In this document: positions 6,754-16,360 of the stretch, one piece after another
Layout of the letters: every line of letters starts with the position of its first letter
Position numbering within the stretch: the stretch's first letter is position 1
From: Pseudonocardia alaniniphila
GTDB taxonomy: Bacteria > Actinomycetota > Actinomycetes > Mycobacteriales > Pseudonocardiaceae
Reading direction: 5' to 3'
Length of the DNA: 64,000 nucleotides
Assembly (NCBI RefSeq): GCF_022524485.1
Contig: NZ_JAKXMK010000020.1
Location: forward strand, 1-64,000
The notes under the pieces: generated by a model
What the model saw: the letters and a program-made list of their open reading frames with translations, nothing else
The model's database searches: none
What the model was told of the DNA's origin: nothing
Made by a program: the position numbers and the translations under genes

Positions 6754-8087
6754 GCGACATCCGGTGGGAAGGCTTCAGCCACGAGGAGATCTACGCCGCG
6801 GTGCAGCAGGGCCCAGGGCGCTCGGTCTCGACAGCAGCCGAGGCTGCGTGGGCTGCGACCGAGGCTCTCATCCTGAGTATCGATGAGCGGATCGCCACCG
6901 CGATGGCCCGGTCCGCCGGGGGTTGGGAGGGGAGTGCTGCCGATGCCAGTCGTACTGCCATGACGCCGCTCGGGCAGTGGGCCCTCGATGCCGCCAACGA
7001 CGCGAAGATCACGGCGCAGGCGGTGACCTCGCAGGGGGAGCAGGCCCGGGAGCTGCGCAACGCCATGCCGGAGCCGAACGCTGCGCAGCTCGATGCCGAG
7101 TACGAGCGTGCCTTGACCGACCCCACCTACATCTTTCATGGGCTCGACGATCTGCAGGCTGCCGAGCAGGAGAGCGCCAACCGCGCGGCTCGGGCCGTCG
7201 ACCTGATGAACGGCTACACCAACAACTCCTACGAGAACCGCCGCCACATGGACTACTGGACCCTCCCGCCGCAGGTCACGGTCGAGGCGGCCGGGCCTGC
7301 TCCGGCTCCGGCCGGCGGAGCGGCTGGTTTCGGAGGCGGCGGGTTCGGTGGGGGAGCCGGGGCTCTGGCGGCGGCAGAGATCGCGCCGGCTGGCGCGCCG
7401 GCTGTGGCGGGCGGAGTGCCAGCGGTGCCCACGGTCGGTGCCGCCGCGCCGAGCGGCATCGGGGCCGGAGCACCGCTGCCCGGGGCCGGGGCCGGGGCAA
7501 GCGGAAGCGTCGGCTCGGGAGTGGTGCCACCGCCGATCGTGCCGCCGGCCGGCGGCATACCGGTGCGACCTCCGTCCGGTCAGGGAGGAGCAGGGCGCAT
7601 CGGCGTGGGCCCACCTGGGGATCGCTCAATCGGCGGTGGGGGCCGTGTGCCGGTCACCCCAGGCGTGCGACCGGTTCTTCCAGGCCCGACCCCACGCCCC
7701 GGTACACAGCCGAGCTGGCGCGATCTGGTGCCGGCGCGACCAGGGTCCGAACCAGGCGCGGCGAGGCCGTCGCCCCGCGTCGAGGAGGAGCGCCGGGTGC
7801 CCCCACCGGCCGGCAGTCGGACGCTGAGCGAGACAACGGGGCGGGGGCCCGTGGCCGAACGACCCGCGGCGGCTGCCGAACCGGGAGCGCGCACCGGCGC
7901 TGCCGGCCGCGGCACCACCACGGGGCATCCCGGCCTCTATCCGCCGATGACGGCCGGACCCGTCGCGGGAAGTGGTCAGGAACGTCGCAGGCCCGACTAC
8001 CTCGTCGACGACACCGACGCGTTCGCCGACGATCGCTGGTTCACCACGGCCGTGATCGGTGCCGATGATCCCCTTCCTCCTCGGTGA
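6750..8087 (+). CDS. PPE-domain-like ESX substrate with Pro/Gly-rich tail
   Basis: A protein of about 445 residues. The N-terminal ~165 residues are helical and resemble actinobacterial PPE-type domains. They contain SDIRWEGFSHEEIYAAVQ, then GGWEGSAADASR (a WxG turn near residue 58), and end near NNSYENRRHMDYWTLP. The rest is a low-complexity Gly/Ala/Pro tail, with a final hydrophilic segment ending near DDPLPPR. Such proteins are typically exported by type VII (ESX) systems, but no EccC, EccD, EspG or mycosin gene is in the window. The GTG at 6750 overlaps the preceding stop; a GTG at 6738 is also possible. Confidence 0.7.
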   Translation: MSDIRWEGFSHEEIYAAVQQGPGRSVSTAAEAAWAATEALILSIDERIATAMARSAGGWEGSAADASRTAMTPLGQWALDAANDAKITAQAVTSQGEQARELRNAMPEPNAAQLDAEYERALTDPTYIFHGLDDLQAAEQESANRAARAVDLMNGYTNNSYENRRHMDYWTLPPQVTVEAAGPAPAPAGGAAGFGGGGFGGGAGALAAAEIAPAGAPAVAGGVPAVPTVGAAAPSGIGAGAPLPGAGAGASGSVGSGVVPPPIVPPAGGIPVRPPSGQGGAGRIGVGPPGDRSIGGGGRVPVTPGVRPVLPGPTPRPGTQPSWRDLVPARPGSEPGAARPSPRVEEERRVPPPAGSRTLSETTGRGPVAERPAAAAEPGARTGAAGRGTTTGHPGLYPPMTAGPVAGSGQERRRPDYLVDDTDAFADDRWFTTAVIGADDPLPPR

Positions 8088-8809
8088 CCGATACCGTCAC
8101 CGGGATGCAGACCGAGGTCACGTTCACCGCGAGCGACGGGACGACGCTCCCGGGCGTGCTCACGGTGCCCACTGGCGTCACGGGTCCCGGGCCCGCGCTC
8201 GTGATGATCTACGAAGCGTTCGGCATGACCGACGAGATGCGTCGGGTTGCGGGCGACCTCGCCGCCGACGGCTACACGGTGCTCATCCCCGACCTGTTCG
8301 CCCGCGGCCCGCTCAAGCCGATCTGCGTCGCCCGCGCCATGCGCACCGCGCAGCGGGGTGAAGGCCGGGAGCTCGACGACCTGGAGGCCGCACGTCGCTG
8401 GCTGGCGGAGCTTCCCGAGGTCGACGGCGACCGGATCGGCACCATCGGGTTCTGCCTCGGCGGCAGCTTCGCGCTGCTGCTCGCGCGCACCGGCCACTAC
8501 AAGGTGAGCGCCCCGTTCTACAGCGGCCGCATCGACCTTCCCCGTTCGTGCCCGGTCGTCGCCAGCTACGGCGGGCGGGACATCACCACCCGTGGCTACC
8601 CCGAACTGCTCGAAGCCCGTCTCGAGGCGATGGACGTGCCCCACGACGTCGTCACCTACTCCGAAGCGGGCCATTCGTTCTTCACCCGCACATCCGGGGT
8701 GATGGGTTCCCTCGTGGCGCGCTCGCCGCTGCACGCCGAGTACCACGCGCCCAGCGCCGAGGATGCGCACCGGCGGATCGTCGCGTTCTTCCGGGAGCAC
8801 CTCGGCTGA
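8084..8809 (+). CDS. Dienelactone hydrolase family protein
   Basis: An alpha/beta hydrolase of 241 residues. GFCLGGSFALLLA near residue 125 holds the cysteine nucleophile (G-x-C-x-G-G) of the dienelactone hydrolase family. GRDITTRG carries the catalytic Asp region and SEAGHSFF the catalytic His. Family members open dienelactones in aromatic catabolism, but many act on other esters. The start at 8084 overlaps the previous stop (GTGA); an ATG at 8105 is an alternative. No ring-cleavage genes are adjacent, so the natural substrate is open. Confidence 0.88.
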   Translation: MTDTVTGMQTEVTFTASDGTTLPGVLTVPTGVTGPGPALVMIYEAFGMTDEMRRVAGDLAADGYTVLIPDLFARGPLKPICVARAMRTAQRGEGRELDDLEAARRWLAELPEVDGDRIGTIGFCLGGSFALLLARTGHYKVSAPFYSGRIDLPRSCPVVASYGGRDITTRGYPELLEARLEAMDVPHDVVTYSEAGHSFFTRTSGVMGSLVARSPLHAEYHAPSAEDAHRRIVAFFREHLG

Positions 8810-8829
8810 TCCCGGCCTCGCGAGGCAGG

Positions 8830-10173
8830 ATGAACGACATGAGCGATCAGGACCGCAACTGGGGCTTCCGCACCCGGGCGGTGCATGCGGGGCACGTGCC
8901 CGACTCGGCCACCGGCGCCCGGGCGGTGCCGATATACCAGTCCACGAGCTTCGTCTTCGAGGACACCACCGACGCTGCGAGCCTGTTTGCGCTGCAGAAG
9001 TACGGGCTGATCTACAGCCGGATCGCCAACCCCACGGTGGCCACCCTGGAGGAACGGCTCGCCAGCCTGGACGGGGGGATCGGCGCGGTCGCCACGTCCA
9101 GCGGGCAGGCAGCCGAGTTCCTGACGTTCGCCTGCCTCGCCGGGGCGGGAGACCACATCGTGGCCGCCGCTGGGCTCTACGGCGGCACGATCACGCAGCT
9201 CGACGTGACGCTGCGCCGGTTCGGGGTGGACACGACGTTCGTCGCCGGGCGGAGCGCAGGCGGAGCCCGCATCGACGCCGGCGATGCGGCCGAGGCGTTC
9301 GCAGCAGCGATCACGCCGCGCACCAAGCTGCTGTTCTGCGAGGTCGTGTCGAACCCGGGCGGGGAGATCGCCGACATCGCCGCGCTGGCCGAGGTCGCCC
9401 ACGCCGCGGGGATCCCGCTGGTCGTCGACGCCACGATCGCCACCCCGTACCTGTGCCGCCCGATCGAGCACGGCGCCGACATCGTGATCCACTCGGCCAC
9501 GAAGTTCCTCGGCGGCCACGGCACCACGCTGGGCGGCGTGGTGATCGAGTCGGGCCGCTTCGACTGGGGCAACGGCAACTTCCCACAGATGACGGAGCCG
9601 GTGCCGTCCTACGGCGGGCTCACCTGGTGGGGCAACTTCCAGGAGTACGGGTTCCTCACCAAGCTGCGCGCGGAGCAGCTGCGTGATGTCGGCGCCTCGT
9701 TGTCGGCGCACAGCGCGTTCCTGCTGATCCAGGGCGTGGAGACGCTGCCGCAACGCATGGAGGCGCACGTCGCCAATGCCCGCGTCGTGGCCGAGTGGCT
9801 CGACGCCGACCCGCGCGTGTCCTATGTCCGCTGGGCCGGGCTGCCCGGCCACCCCCACCACGACCGGGCCGCCCGCTACCTGCCGCTCGGGCCCGGCGCG
9901 GTCTTCTCGTTCGGCGTGCAGGGCGGGCGCGAGGCCGGGCAGCGGTTCATCGAGTCGGTGCAGCTGTGCAGCCACCTGGCCAACATCGGTGACGCCCGGA
10001 CGCTCGTGATCCACCCCGGCTCCACTACCCACCAGCAGCTGACCGACGAGCAGCTCCGCGACGCCGGGGTGCCGCCGGATCTCGTACGCATCAGCGTCGG
10101 GCTGGAGGACCCCGACGACATCCTCTGGGATCTGGACCAGGCTCTCGCCGCGGCCGCGAAGGTGGACTCATGA
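8830..10173 (+). CDS. metY: O-acetylhomoserine sulfhydrylase-type PLP enzyme
   Basis: A 447-residue member of the Cys/Met metabolism PLP-dependent enzymes. It carries FRTRAVHAGHVPD, the YSRIANPTVATLEERLASLDGG region, and the PLP lysine in DIVIHSATKFLGGHG around residue 223. The C-terminal LVIHPGSTTHQQL is also diagnostic. Length and the internal insertion QMTEPVPSYGGLTWWGNF match O-acetylhomoserine aminocarboxypropyltransferase (MetY/Met17) more than cystathionine gamma-synthase (about 380 residues). It would make homocysteine or methionine from O-acetylhomoserine and a sulfide donor. The ATG at 8830 was chosen over longer in-frame starts lying inside the preceding gene. The stop overlaps the next start by 4 bp. 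Confidence 0.9.
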   Translation: MNDMSDQDRNWGFRTRAVHAGHVPDSATGARAVPIYQSTSFVFEDTTDAASLFALQKYGLIYSRIANPTVATLEERLASLDGGIGAVATSSGQAAEFLTFACLAGAGDHIVAAAGLYGGTITQLDVTLRRFGVDTTFVAGRSAGGARIDAGDAAEAFAAAITPRTKLLFCEVVSNPGGEIADIAALAEVAHAAGIPLVVDATIATPYLCRPIEHGADIVIHSATKFLGGHGTTLGGVVIESGRFDWGNGNFPQMTEPVPSYGGLTWWGNFQEYGFLTKLRAEQLRDVGASLSAHSAFLLIQGVETLPQRMEAHVANARVVAEWLDADPRVSYVRWAGLPGHPHHDRAARYLPLGPGAVFSFGVQGGREAGQRFIESVQLCSHLANIGDARTLVIHPGSTTHQQLTDEQLRDAGVPPDLVRISVGLEDPDDILWDLDQALAAAAKVDS

Positions 10174-10649
10174 CCTGGGAGAATCCGTCGGCCACGCGGC
10201 GGCAGCAGATCCTGCGCGCCACGCGCACGGTCGCCGTGGTGGGGGCATCGCCGAACCCGGCGAGGGCCAGCAACTTCGTGGCCACCTACCTGCTGGCCAG
10301 CACCGACTTCGACGTCTACTTCGTCAACCCGAACGCCAGCGAGATCCTCGGCCGCCCCGTCTACAAGAAGCTCGCGGATCTCCCCGTCGTTCCCGACCTC
10401 GTCGACGTGTTCCGGCGCCGGGAGGATCTCCAGGGCGTCCTCGACGATGTGCTCGCGCTCGAGGGCGTGCGCACGTTGTGGCTCCAGTTCGGGCTGTTCG
10501 ACGAGGACGTCGCGCGGCGTGCGGAGGCGGCCGGGCTCGAGGTCGTGATGGACAGGTGCCTGAAGGTGGAGCACGCGCGTTTCCACGGCGGCCTGCACGT
10601 CGCGGGCTTCGACACGGGCGTGATCAGCGCACGGCGGCGGACGAGCTGA
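10170..10649 (+). CDS. CoA-binding domain protein (YccU type)
   Basis: A single Rossmann-like CoA_binding_2 domain of 159 residues. TVAVVGASPNPARASNFVATYLL is the nucleotide-binding loop, followed by VYFVNPNASEILG, VDVFRRREDL and the end VVMDRCLKVEHAR. Homologues bind CoA or a similar nucleotide; physiological function is not settled. The ATG overlaps the metY stop (ATGA), so it is co-translated with metY, suggesting a link to sulfur or acyl-CoA metabolism. Its 3' end overlaps the convergent monooxygenase gene by 26 bp. Confidence 0.9.
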   Translation: MTWENPSATRRQQILRATRTVAVVGASPNPARASNFVATYLLASTDFDVYFVNPNASEILGRPVYKKLADLPVVPDLVDVFRRREDLQGVLDDVLALEGVRTLWLQFGLFDEDVARRAEAAGLEVVMDRCLKVEHARFHGGLHVAGFDTGVISARRRTS

Positions 10650-12207
10650 CGGGCACGGCCGCGCCGAACCAGCGGCGGAGCGCGGCCTCGGGCGAGCCGG
10701 CAGGATCGCTGCCGGCCCAGCAGACGTAGCCGTCCGGGCGGACCAGCACCCGGTCGGCTCCGACCGTGGTGCCCACCGGCGAGTCGGCGACGCGGGCGAG
10801 CACCCGATCGACGCGAGGATGCACGGCATCGGCTGCCTCGCCCGCGTCCCCCGCGCCGAGCTCGAGGAGCAGGCCGCGCCCGGAGTGCAGCAGCGTGCTG
10901 ACCGTGGTCGGCCCGTCCGCGGTCTCGAGCGACAGGTCGACCATGCGGGTGCCGACCAGGGGGTGATCGTCGAGAGGTTCGACGCTCGTCTCGTAGCGCA
11001 GGTCCAGGCCCGACATCATCCCGGCCAGGTAGCGGTTGGCGTCGGGCAGCCGGGCCAGGTCGGTCATGATGTCGCGCAGCGCGCGGACGTCGTCGGCGTC
11101 GGGTGGCGGGCTCATCAGCACGCTCTGTGCCCGCGTTATCGCGAGGACGCGGGCGGCCACCGGGTGCCGTTCCGCGTGGTAGCTGTCGAGCAGTCCCGCT
11201 GGTGCGTCACCCCGCAGCTGCGCGGCGAGCTTCCAGCCGAGGTTCATCGCGTCCTGCACGCCCAGGTTGAGCCCTTGACCGCCCATCGGCGGGTGGATGT
11301 GGGCGGCATCGCCGGCGAACAGGACGGGTCCGTGCCGGTAGGTGGTGACCTGCCGGGTGGCGTCGCTGAACCGGGTGCCCCAGCGGAGCCGTCCCAGCTG
11401 CGTCTCCGGGCCGTGCACCGCCGTCAGCGCCGCAGCCACCTCGGCCGCCGTCACCGGCGCGTCCCTCGGCAGCGTGGCCTGCTCCGGGCCGCCGAACACC
11501 ACCCGGTGCGGCGTGGACGGGTCGGTCGTGTCGCCGAGGGGGTGCATCAGCATCCAGTAGCCGCCGCCACGGCGGGTGTGCTCGCTGATGTGACCGACCG
11601 CCTGCGGCACCGTCTCCGACGCTGCGGCCAGCTCGATGTCGGCGGTCACCGCGGCCATCGTGCCGGCTCGCCCGGGGAACGGGACGCCGGTCAGCCTCCG
11701 GACGGTGCTGTGCCCGCCGTCGCAGGCGACCAGGTAGCGGCTGCGGAGCACGGCCGGGCCATCGGGTCCGGTGACGGTCGCGCTCACCTCGTCGTCGCCC
11801 TGGGTCAGGGCGGTGAGCTCGGTGCCGCGGTGGACGACGGCGCCGAGCTCACGGACGTGCGATTCGAGGACCTGCTCCAGGCGGTCCTGCGGGATCATCA
11901 GGCCGTCGGGGTGGCGGGTGCGCCACGGCCTCGCGTCGAGCGGCACCGGCAACCCGGCGAAGTGGCCGCCCCCGGCCCCCCGCTCGACGGCGACGTCGGT
12001 AGCGGCGTCGATCAGCCCCCGCATGGCCAGGACCTCGCACGTCCTGGCCGAGATTCCGCCGCCCCGGCTCTGTCCGCTCGGGGTCTCCTGCCGCTCGATG
12101 ACGGTGACGGCTGCGCCGGCGAGGGCGAGCTCACCGGCGAGAGTCAGCCCGGTGGGGCCGGCCCCGATCACGAGGACGTCCGTGTCGCGTGTCGCGTCGT
12201 TTTTCAC
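10624..12207 (-). CDS. FAD-dependent aromatic-ring monooxygenase
   Basis: A class A flavoprotein hydroxylase of 527 residues. It has the dinucleotide motif VLVIGAGPTGLTLAGELALAG at the N-terminus, the second FAD/NADPH site YLVACDGGHSTVR near 160, and the GD motif VLFAGDAAHIHPPMGGQGLN near 290. A C-terminal thioredoxin-like domain ends at WFGAAVPV. This architecture matches phenol- or polyketide-type hydroxylases (PheA/TfdB, RdmE-like). It is divergent from a TetR gene, which probably represses it. GTG start with a TATGCT box 6 nt upstream and TTGATA 17 nt further, so it is predicted leaderless. Substrate unknown. Confidence 0.9.
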   Translation of the reverse strand: MKNDATRDTDVLVIGAGPTGLTLAGELALAGAAVTVIERQETPSGQSRGGGISARTCEVLAMRGLIDAATDVAVERGAGGGHFAGLPVPLDARPWRTRHPDGLMIPQDRLEQVLESHVRELGAVVHRGTELTALTQGDDEVSATVTGPDGPAVLRSRYLVACDGGHSTVRRLTGVPFPGRAGTMAAVTADIELAAASETVPQAVGHISEHTRRGGGYWMLMHPLGDTTDPSTPHRVVFGGPEQATLPRDAPVTAAEVAAALTAVHGPETQLGRLRWGTRFSDATRQVTTYRHGPVLFAGDAAHIHPPMGGQGLNLGVQDAMNLGWKLAAQLRGDAPAGLLDSYHAERHPVAARVLAITRAQSVLMSPPPDADDVRALRDIMTDLARLPDANRYLAGMMSGLDLRYETSVEPLDDHPLVGTRMVDLSLETADGPTTVSTLLHSGRGLLLELGAGDAGEAADAVHPRVDRVLARVADSPVGTTVGADRVLVRPDGYVCWAGSDPAGSPEAALRRWFGAAVPVSSSAAVR

Positions 12208-12213
12208 ACCGGG

Positions 12214-12242
12214 AGCATAAGTAGACCGAGTGCAAGTATCAA
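12214..12242 (-). promoter_or_regulatory. Promoter of the FAD monooxygenase, leaderless
   Basis: On the minus strand TTGATA (12237-12242) and TATGCT (12214-12219) are separated by 17 nt. The GTG start lies 6 nt beyond the -10. This is the best sigma-70-type promoter in the window. Confidence 0.7.
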
Positions 12243-12249
12243 CCCGGTA

Positions 12250-12255
12250 TAGTAT
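12250..12255 (+). promoter_or_regulatory. -10 box of leaderless tetR promoter
   Basis: TAGTAT lies 6 nt before the GTG at 12262. It is back to back with the monooxygenase promoter, so one bound repressor could control both. I found no clear operator palindrome in the 54-bp gap. Confidence 0.5.
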
Positions 12256-12261
12256 CGACGC

Positions 12262-12909
12262 GTGGAATCAACGGGCGGGCTACGGGAACGCAAGAAGCTC
12301 CGCACGCGGCAGGCCATCTCGGAGGCGGCGATCGCGCTCTTCCTGGAGCACGGCTACGACCAGGTGTCCGTCGCGGACATCGCCGCCGCGGCGGAGGTGT
12401 CCAAGCGCACGTTGTTCGCGTACTTCCCCACGAAGGACGACCTGGTCCTGCACCGCATCGCCGACCACGAGATCGAGGCCGCGCGGGTCGTCCGCGGAAG
12501 AGGCGATGGCGAGGCGCCGCTCGACGCGCTGCACCGGCATCTGCGAGCCCGCCTCGCGGAGCGCGACCCGATCACCGGGCTCTGTGACCATCCCCAGGTC
12601 GTCGCGTTCTACCGGCTCGTCACCGGCACGCCGGCGTTGCAGTCCGCCGCAGCGCGTTACGTGGCGAGTGGCGAGGAGGCACTGGCGGCCGCCCTCCGGG
12701 AGACCACGCCGGGAGACGGGCGGTTCGCCGAGGTCACGGCGGCTCTCGCCGCCGGGCAGATCCTTCTTGTGCAGCGGGCCCTGGCGGCGGCCAACCAGGC
12801 CTGTATCGCGCGCGGCATGAGCGCCGACGAACGCGAGCCGGACGCGCTCGCCGAGGCCGACCACGCCTTCGGGCTGCTGAGCGGCGGGCTCGCGCCCTAC
12901 CGGAGGTGA
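12262..12909 (+). CDS. TetR family transcriptional regulator
   Basis: A 215-residue TetR protein. The N-terminal helix-turn-helix spans about residues 10-55: TRQAISEAAIALFLEHGYDQVSVADIA, then SKRTLFAYFPTKDDL. The C-terminal ligand domain contains the helix CDHPQVVAFYRLVTGTPALQ seen in many actinobacterial TetR proteins. The 54-bp divergent arrangement with the FAD monooxygenase suggests it senses that enzyme's substrate and autoregulates. GTG start supported by TAGTAT 6 nt upstream. The ligand cannot be inferred. Confidence 0.9.
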   Translation: MESTGGLRERKKLRTRQAISEAAIALFLEHGYDQVSVADIAAAAEVSKRTLFAYFPTKDDLVLHRIADHEIEAARVVRGRGDGEAPLDALHRHLRARLAERDPITGLCDHPQVVAFYRLVTGTPALQSAAARYVASGEEALAAALRETTPGDGRFAEVTAALAAGQILLVQRALAAANQACIARGMSADEREPDALAEADHAFGLLSGGLAPYRR

Positions 12910-12916
12910 GGAGGGT

Positions 12917-13369
12917 TCAGCCTCCCACCAGCGTGGTCAGCGAGCGCAGCACCCAGAAGAAGGGCGCGGCGGTCACCACCAGCATCCAGAACGCCCAGCC
13001 CCGGTGGCGGGCGATCAGCCACACCGCCAGCGCGGCCAGCACGGTGGGGACGACCAGTACGCCGAGGAGTCGGGGAACGGCCGAGCCCGCCGGAGGCGCG
13101 CCGGCGACGATCAGGACCAGCACGACGTTAACCGCGGCCCAGATCACGGCCGTACCGAGCGCGGTCAGGAACTTCGTGCCCGGCGCAGGCCGCCCGACCG
13201 GGGGCGGCGCGGGCTCCGGCGCCGCGGGGTAGGGCGGGGCGCCCGGCATGGGGGCGTGCGGCGGCAGGTCGTCCCGGTAGGGCGAGTAGCCCGGGGCGCC
13301 CATCCACGACGGGGGACGGTCGGTCCCGTCCCCGCCGAACGGGTCGGACGGTGGCTGAGCGCGGCTCAC
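12917..13369 (-). CDS. Small membrane protein with Pro-rich N-terminus
   Basis: A 150-residue protein. The first ~65 residues are hydrophilic and Pro/Gly/Tyr-rich (PGYSPYRDDLPP, then PYPAAPEPAPPP). Three hydrophobic segments follow: TALGTAVIWAAVNVVLVLIVA, LLGVLVVPTVLAALAVWLIA and AFWMLVVTAAPFFWVL. Such cytoplasmic Pro-rich heads on small actinobacterial membrane proteins are common and functionally uncharacterised. It converges on the TetR gene with only 7 bp between stops. A TACCGT box lies 7 nt before the GTG start, again a leaderless layout. Confidence 0.65.
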   Translation of the reverse strand: MSRAQPPSDPFGGDGTDRPPSWMGAPGYSPYRDDLPPHAPMPGAPPYPAAPEPAPPPVGRPAPGTKFLTALGTAVIWAAVNVVLVLIVAGAPPAGSAVPRLLGVLVVPTVLAALAVWLIARHRGWAFWMLVVTAAPFFWVLRSLTTLVGG

Positions 13370-13376
13370 CGGAGAG

Positions 13377-13382
13377 ACGGTA
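13377..13382 (-). promoter_or_regulatory. -10 box of leaderless membrane-protein promoter
   Basis: TACCGT on the minus strand, 7 nt before the GTG start at 13369. Confidence 0.4.
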
Positions 13383-13410
13383 GCCCGCCTCGGCAGCGCT
13401 CACGTCCGTC

Positions 13411-14625
13411 TCACGACGTTCGCGCCGGCTGGGGGGTGCTACGCGGGCCGTAGGTCAGCCTGCGCAGCAGGATCTCCGCAGGTCCGCGGTAGCCGGCACG
13501 CTCCGACGCGTCGGCCACCAGCAGGATCACCAGCCACGTCCCGATCGCGAGAAGCGCGGTCTGCCACAGGTGGGCGTCGTTGCCGAGACCGAGCGTCCAG
13601 GCCGGCAGCAGCGCCACGAACACGACGGACTGGGCGAGGTAGCACGAGAGCGAACGCTGCCCGCAGGCCTGCAGGGCGTGGGTGACCGGTCCGGGGCCAC
13701 CACGCTGCGCGAGCCGGATCGCGAGTAGCCCGAAGGCCGCCGCGTACCCGATCCCGCCTGCGTAACCGCCGACGGTGTGCAGCGCCCCGGCGAGCACGAT
13801 GAGACCGATCGGCGGTGCGGTCCACAGTTCCGCGGCCATCAGGGCCATGGGCAGTCCGAGTACCACTGCTGCCGAGATCCCGGCCACGGCCAGGCGCACC
13901 AGCAGTGGGCGGTGTCGCTCCGGCTCGTCGAGCAGCCGCCGCCGGGCGGCCCAGGCGCCCAACGCCACCGCGGCGAACACGCCGATGGACTGGAACAGCA
14001 GGCCGATGCCGAGCCACTCCACGGACCGGACAGCCATGGCGGCAAGGGGGTTCTCGATGGACATCGAGGGCAGGAAGGAGTTCTGTTCGCCGGGCAACGG
14101 GACCCCGCTCCCCGCGTTCAGCAGCGTCACCACGACGACGCCGACGATGGCGGTGGTGATCAGTGCGCGGTCGGTGCCGCGCACGAGCATGCCGGCCATC
14201 AGCACGGCCAGCAGCCCGTAGCAGCCGATGATGTCGCCTGGCCAGAGCAGCACCCCGTGGGCCAGGCCGATGACGATCATCCAGGCGCCGCGCCGACGCA
14301 CGAGCTTCGTGACGGCGGGCGCCGGCAGGCCGACCGCACTGCGCCGCCACGCGAGTTGCACGATCCCGTAGCCGAAGAGCAGTCCGAAGAGCGGATAGGC
14401 CCGCCCGTCGACGAGGGTCATCTGAAGCAGGGCCACCGCCTGGTCGGCGCTGTCGAGACCCGTCGGGTAGCCGCGGGGACCGAGCGGGTGCCCGTAGACG
14501 AAGACGTGCACGTTGGCGAGCGCGATGAGCAGGAGCATGCCGCCGCGCGCCAGGTCCGGGGCGAGAGAGCGTGCGGTGGTGGGGGTGGCGCCGGGGTCGG
14601 TGGGCGAGGACGCGGCGGCGGTCAT
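13411..14625 (-). CDS. DUF418 family membrane protein
   Basis: A polytopic membrane protein of 404 residues with about ten hydrophobic segments. The opening LAPDLARGGMLLLIALANVHVFVYGH and the C-terminal QACGQRSLSCYLAQSVVF are DUF418 hallmarks; the family is distantly related to acyltransferase-3 membrane proteins. The function is unproven. The ATG at 14625 was chosen because a longer in-frame start at 14751 adds an Arg-rich, non-membrane stretch, and because TATCCT lies 6 nt upstream of this ATG. Confidence 0.88.
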   Translation of the reverse strand: MTAAASSPTDPGATPTTARSLAPDLARGGMLLLIALANVHVFVYGHPLGPRGYPTGLDSADQAVALLQMTLVDGRAYPLFGLLFGYGIVQLAWRRSAVGLPAPAVTKLVRRRGAWMIVIGLAHGVLLWPGDIIGCYGLLAVLMAGMLVRGTDRALITTAIVGVVVVTLLNAGSGVPLPGEQNSFLPSMSIENPLAAMAVRSVEWLGIGLLFQSIGVFAAVALGAWAARRRLLDEPERHRPLLVRLAVAGISAAVVLGLPMALMAAELWTAPPIGLIVLAGALHTVGGYAGGIGYAAAFGLLAIRLAQRGGPGPVTHALQACGQRSLSCYLAQSVVFVALLPAWTLGLGNDAHLWQTALLAIGTWLVILLVADASERAGYRGPAEILLRRLTYGPRSTPQPARTS

Positions 14626-14631
14626 GCGAAA

Positions 14632-14637
14632 AGGATA
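14632..14637 (-). promoter_or_regulatory. -10 box of leaderless DUF418 promoter
   Basis: TATCCT on the minus strand, 6 nt before the ATG at 14625, in a locally A/T-richer patch. Confidence 0.55.
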
Positions 14638-14776
14638 ATGAGGACGGAACGGTCCGCGGATCCGTCGAACGACCGATCTGGATCCGTTTCCCTGCCGCCT
14701 GCGGAAGCCGTTGTGCCGCTGCCCACTCCGGGCCCGGAACGTGCTCCCCATGACGGCGACGGGCGGCGCGGAGGGC

Positions 14777-14782
14777 TAGCCT
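14777..14782 (+). promoter_or_regulatory. -10 box of leaderless mdh promoter
   Basis: TAGCCT followed by 6 nt and the GTG start at 14789. Confidence 0.6.
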
Positions 14783-14788
14783 GCCTGC

Positions 14789-15784
<996 letters not shown>

Positions 15785-15795
15785 GAGTGGCGTGA

Positions 15796-15834
15796 CGTCG
15801 GTGGGCGGTCCCCCGACGGCACCGCCCACCGACG
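15796..15834. terminator. Bidirectional hairpin between mdh and the DUF1348 gene
   Basis: A perfect 14-bp stem (15796-15809 with 15821-15834) closes an 11-nt loop, between two convergent stop codons at 15784 and 15840. There is no T-tract, as is common for high-GC actinobacterial terminators. It could end both transcripts. Confidence 0.75.
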
Positions 15835-15839
15835 GTGGG

Positions 15840-16298
15840 TCACCACAAGGGGAACGGTACCCCGCGCTCGTCCTCCGGGCGCGGTCCGAAGATGCGGCGC
15901 TCCGACTCATCGATCGGGCGGTCGTTGATGCTCGCCTCGCGGCGGCGCATCAGACCGTCGTCGCTGAACTCCCAGAGCTCGTTGCCGTAGCTGCGGAACC
16001 ACTGGCCGGACGCGTCGTGGCTCTCGTACTGGAACCGCACGGCGATCCGGTTGTCGGTGAACGACCACAGCTCCTTACGGAGGGAGTAGTCGAGTTCGCG
16101 CTTCCACTTCTCTGTGAGGAACGCGACGATCTCGTCCCGGCCCGTCACGTGCCGGTCGCGGTTACGCCACTGCGAGTCCACGGTGTAGGCGAGCGCGACC
16201 TTCTCCGCGTCACAGGTGTTCCAGGCGTCCTCGGCGGCCTGCACCTTCTGTGCGGCTGTCTCGGCGTCGAACGGGGGGTAGGGCGGGCGACCGGCCAT
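15840..16298 (-). CDS. DUF1348 / SnoaL-like NTF2-fold protein
   Basis: A 152-residue NTF2-like protein. AAEDAWNTCDAEKVALAYTVDSQWRNRD opens the alpha/beta barrel. GRDEIVAFLTEKWKRELDYSLRKELW and the terminal GNELWEFSDDGLMRRREASIND are typical of DUF1348 (YybH/SnoaL-like) proteins. Some relatives are small isomerases or hydrolases; no reaction is established for this family. GAGGAG sits 9 nt before the ATG. It is divergent from a TetR gene and both promoters carry matching inverted repeats, so it is probably that regulator's main target. Confidence 0.85.
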   Translation of the reverse strand: MAGRPPYPPFDAETAAQKVQAAEDAWNTCDAEKVALAYTVDSQWRNRDRHVTGRDEIVAFLTEKWKRELDYSLRKELWSFTDNRIAVRFQYESHDASGQWFRSYGNELWEFSDDGLMRRREASINDRPIDESERRIFGPRPEDERGVPFPLW

Positions 16299-16323
16299 GG
16301 ATCATCACTCCTCGTTTCCGGGG

Positions 16324-16343
16324 GCGAGAACGATCGTTCTCGC
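16324..16343. promoter_or_regulatory. TetR operator O1, 20-bp perfect palindrome
   Basis: A perfect palindrome with half-site GAGAACG, centre AT and half-site CGTTCTC, plus flanking GC pairs. It lies 26 bp upstream of the DUF1348 start, and its half-sites match a second copy at 16361-16376. The two centres are 35 bp apart. Confidence 0.8.
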
Positions 16344-16360
16344 TCGGTGCGAGTAGCTTA

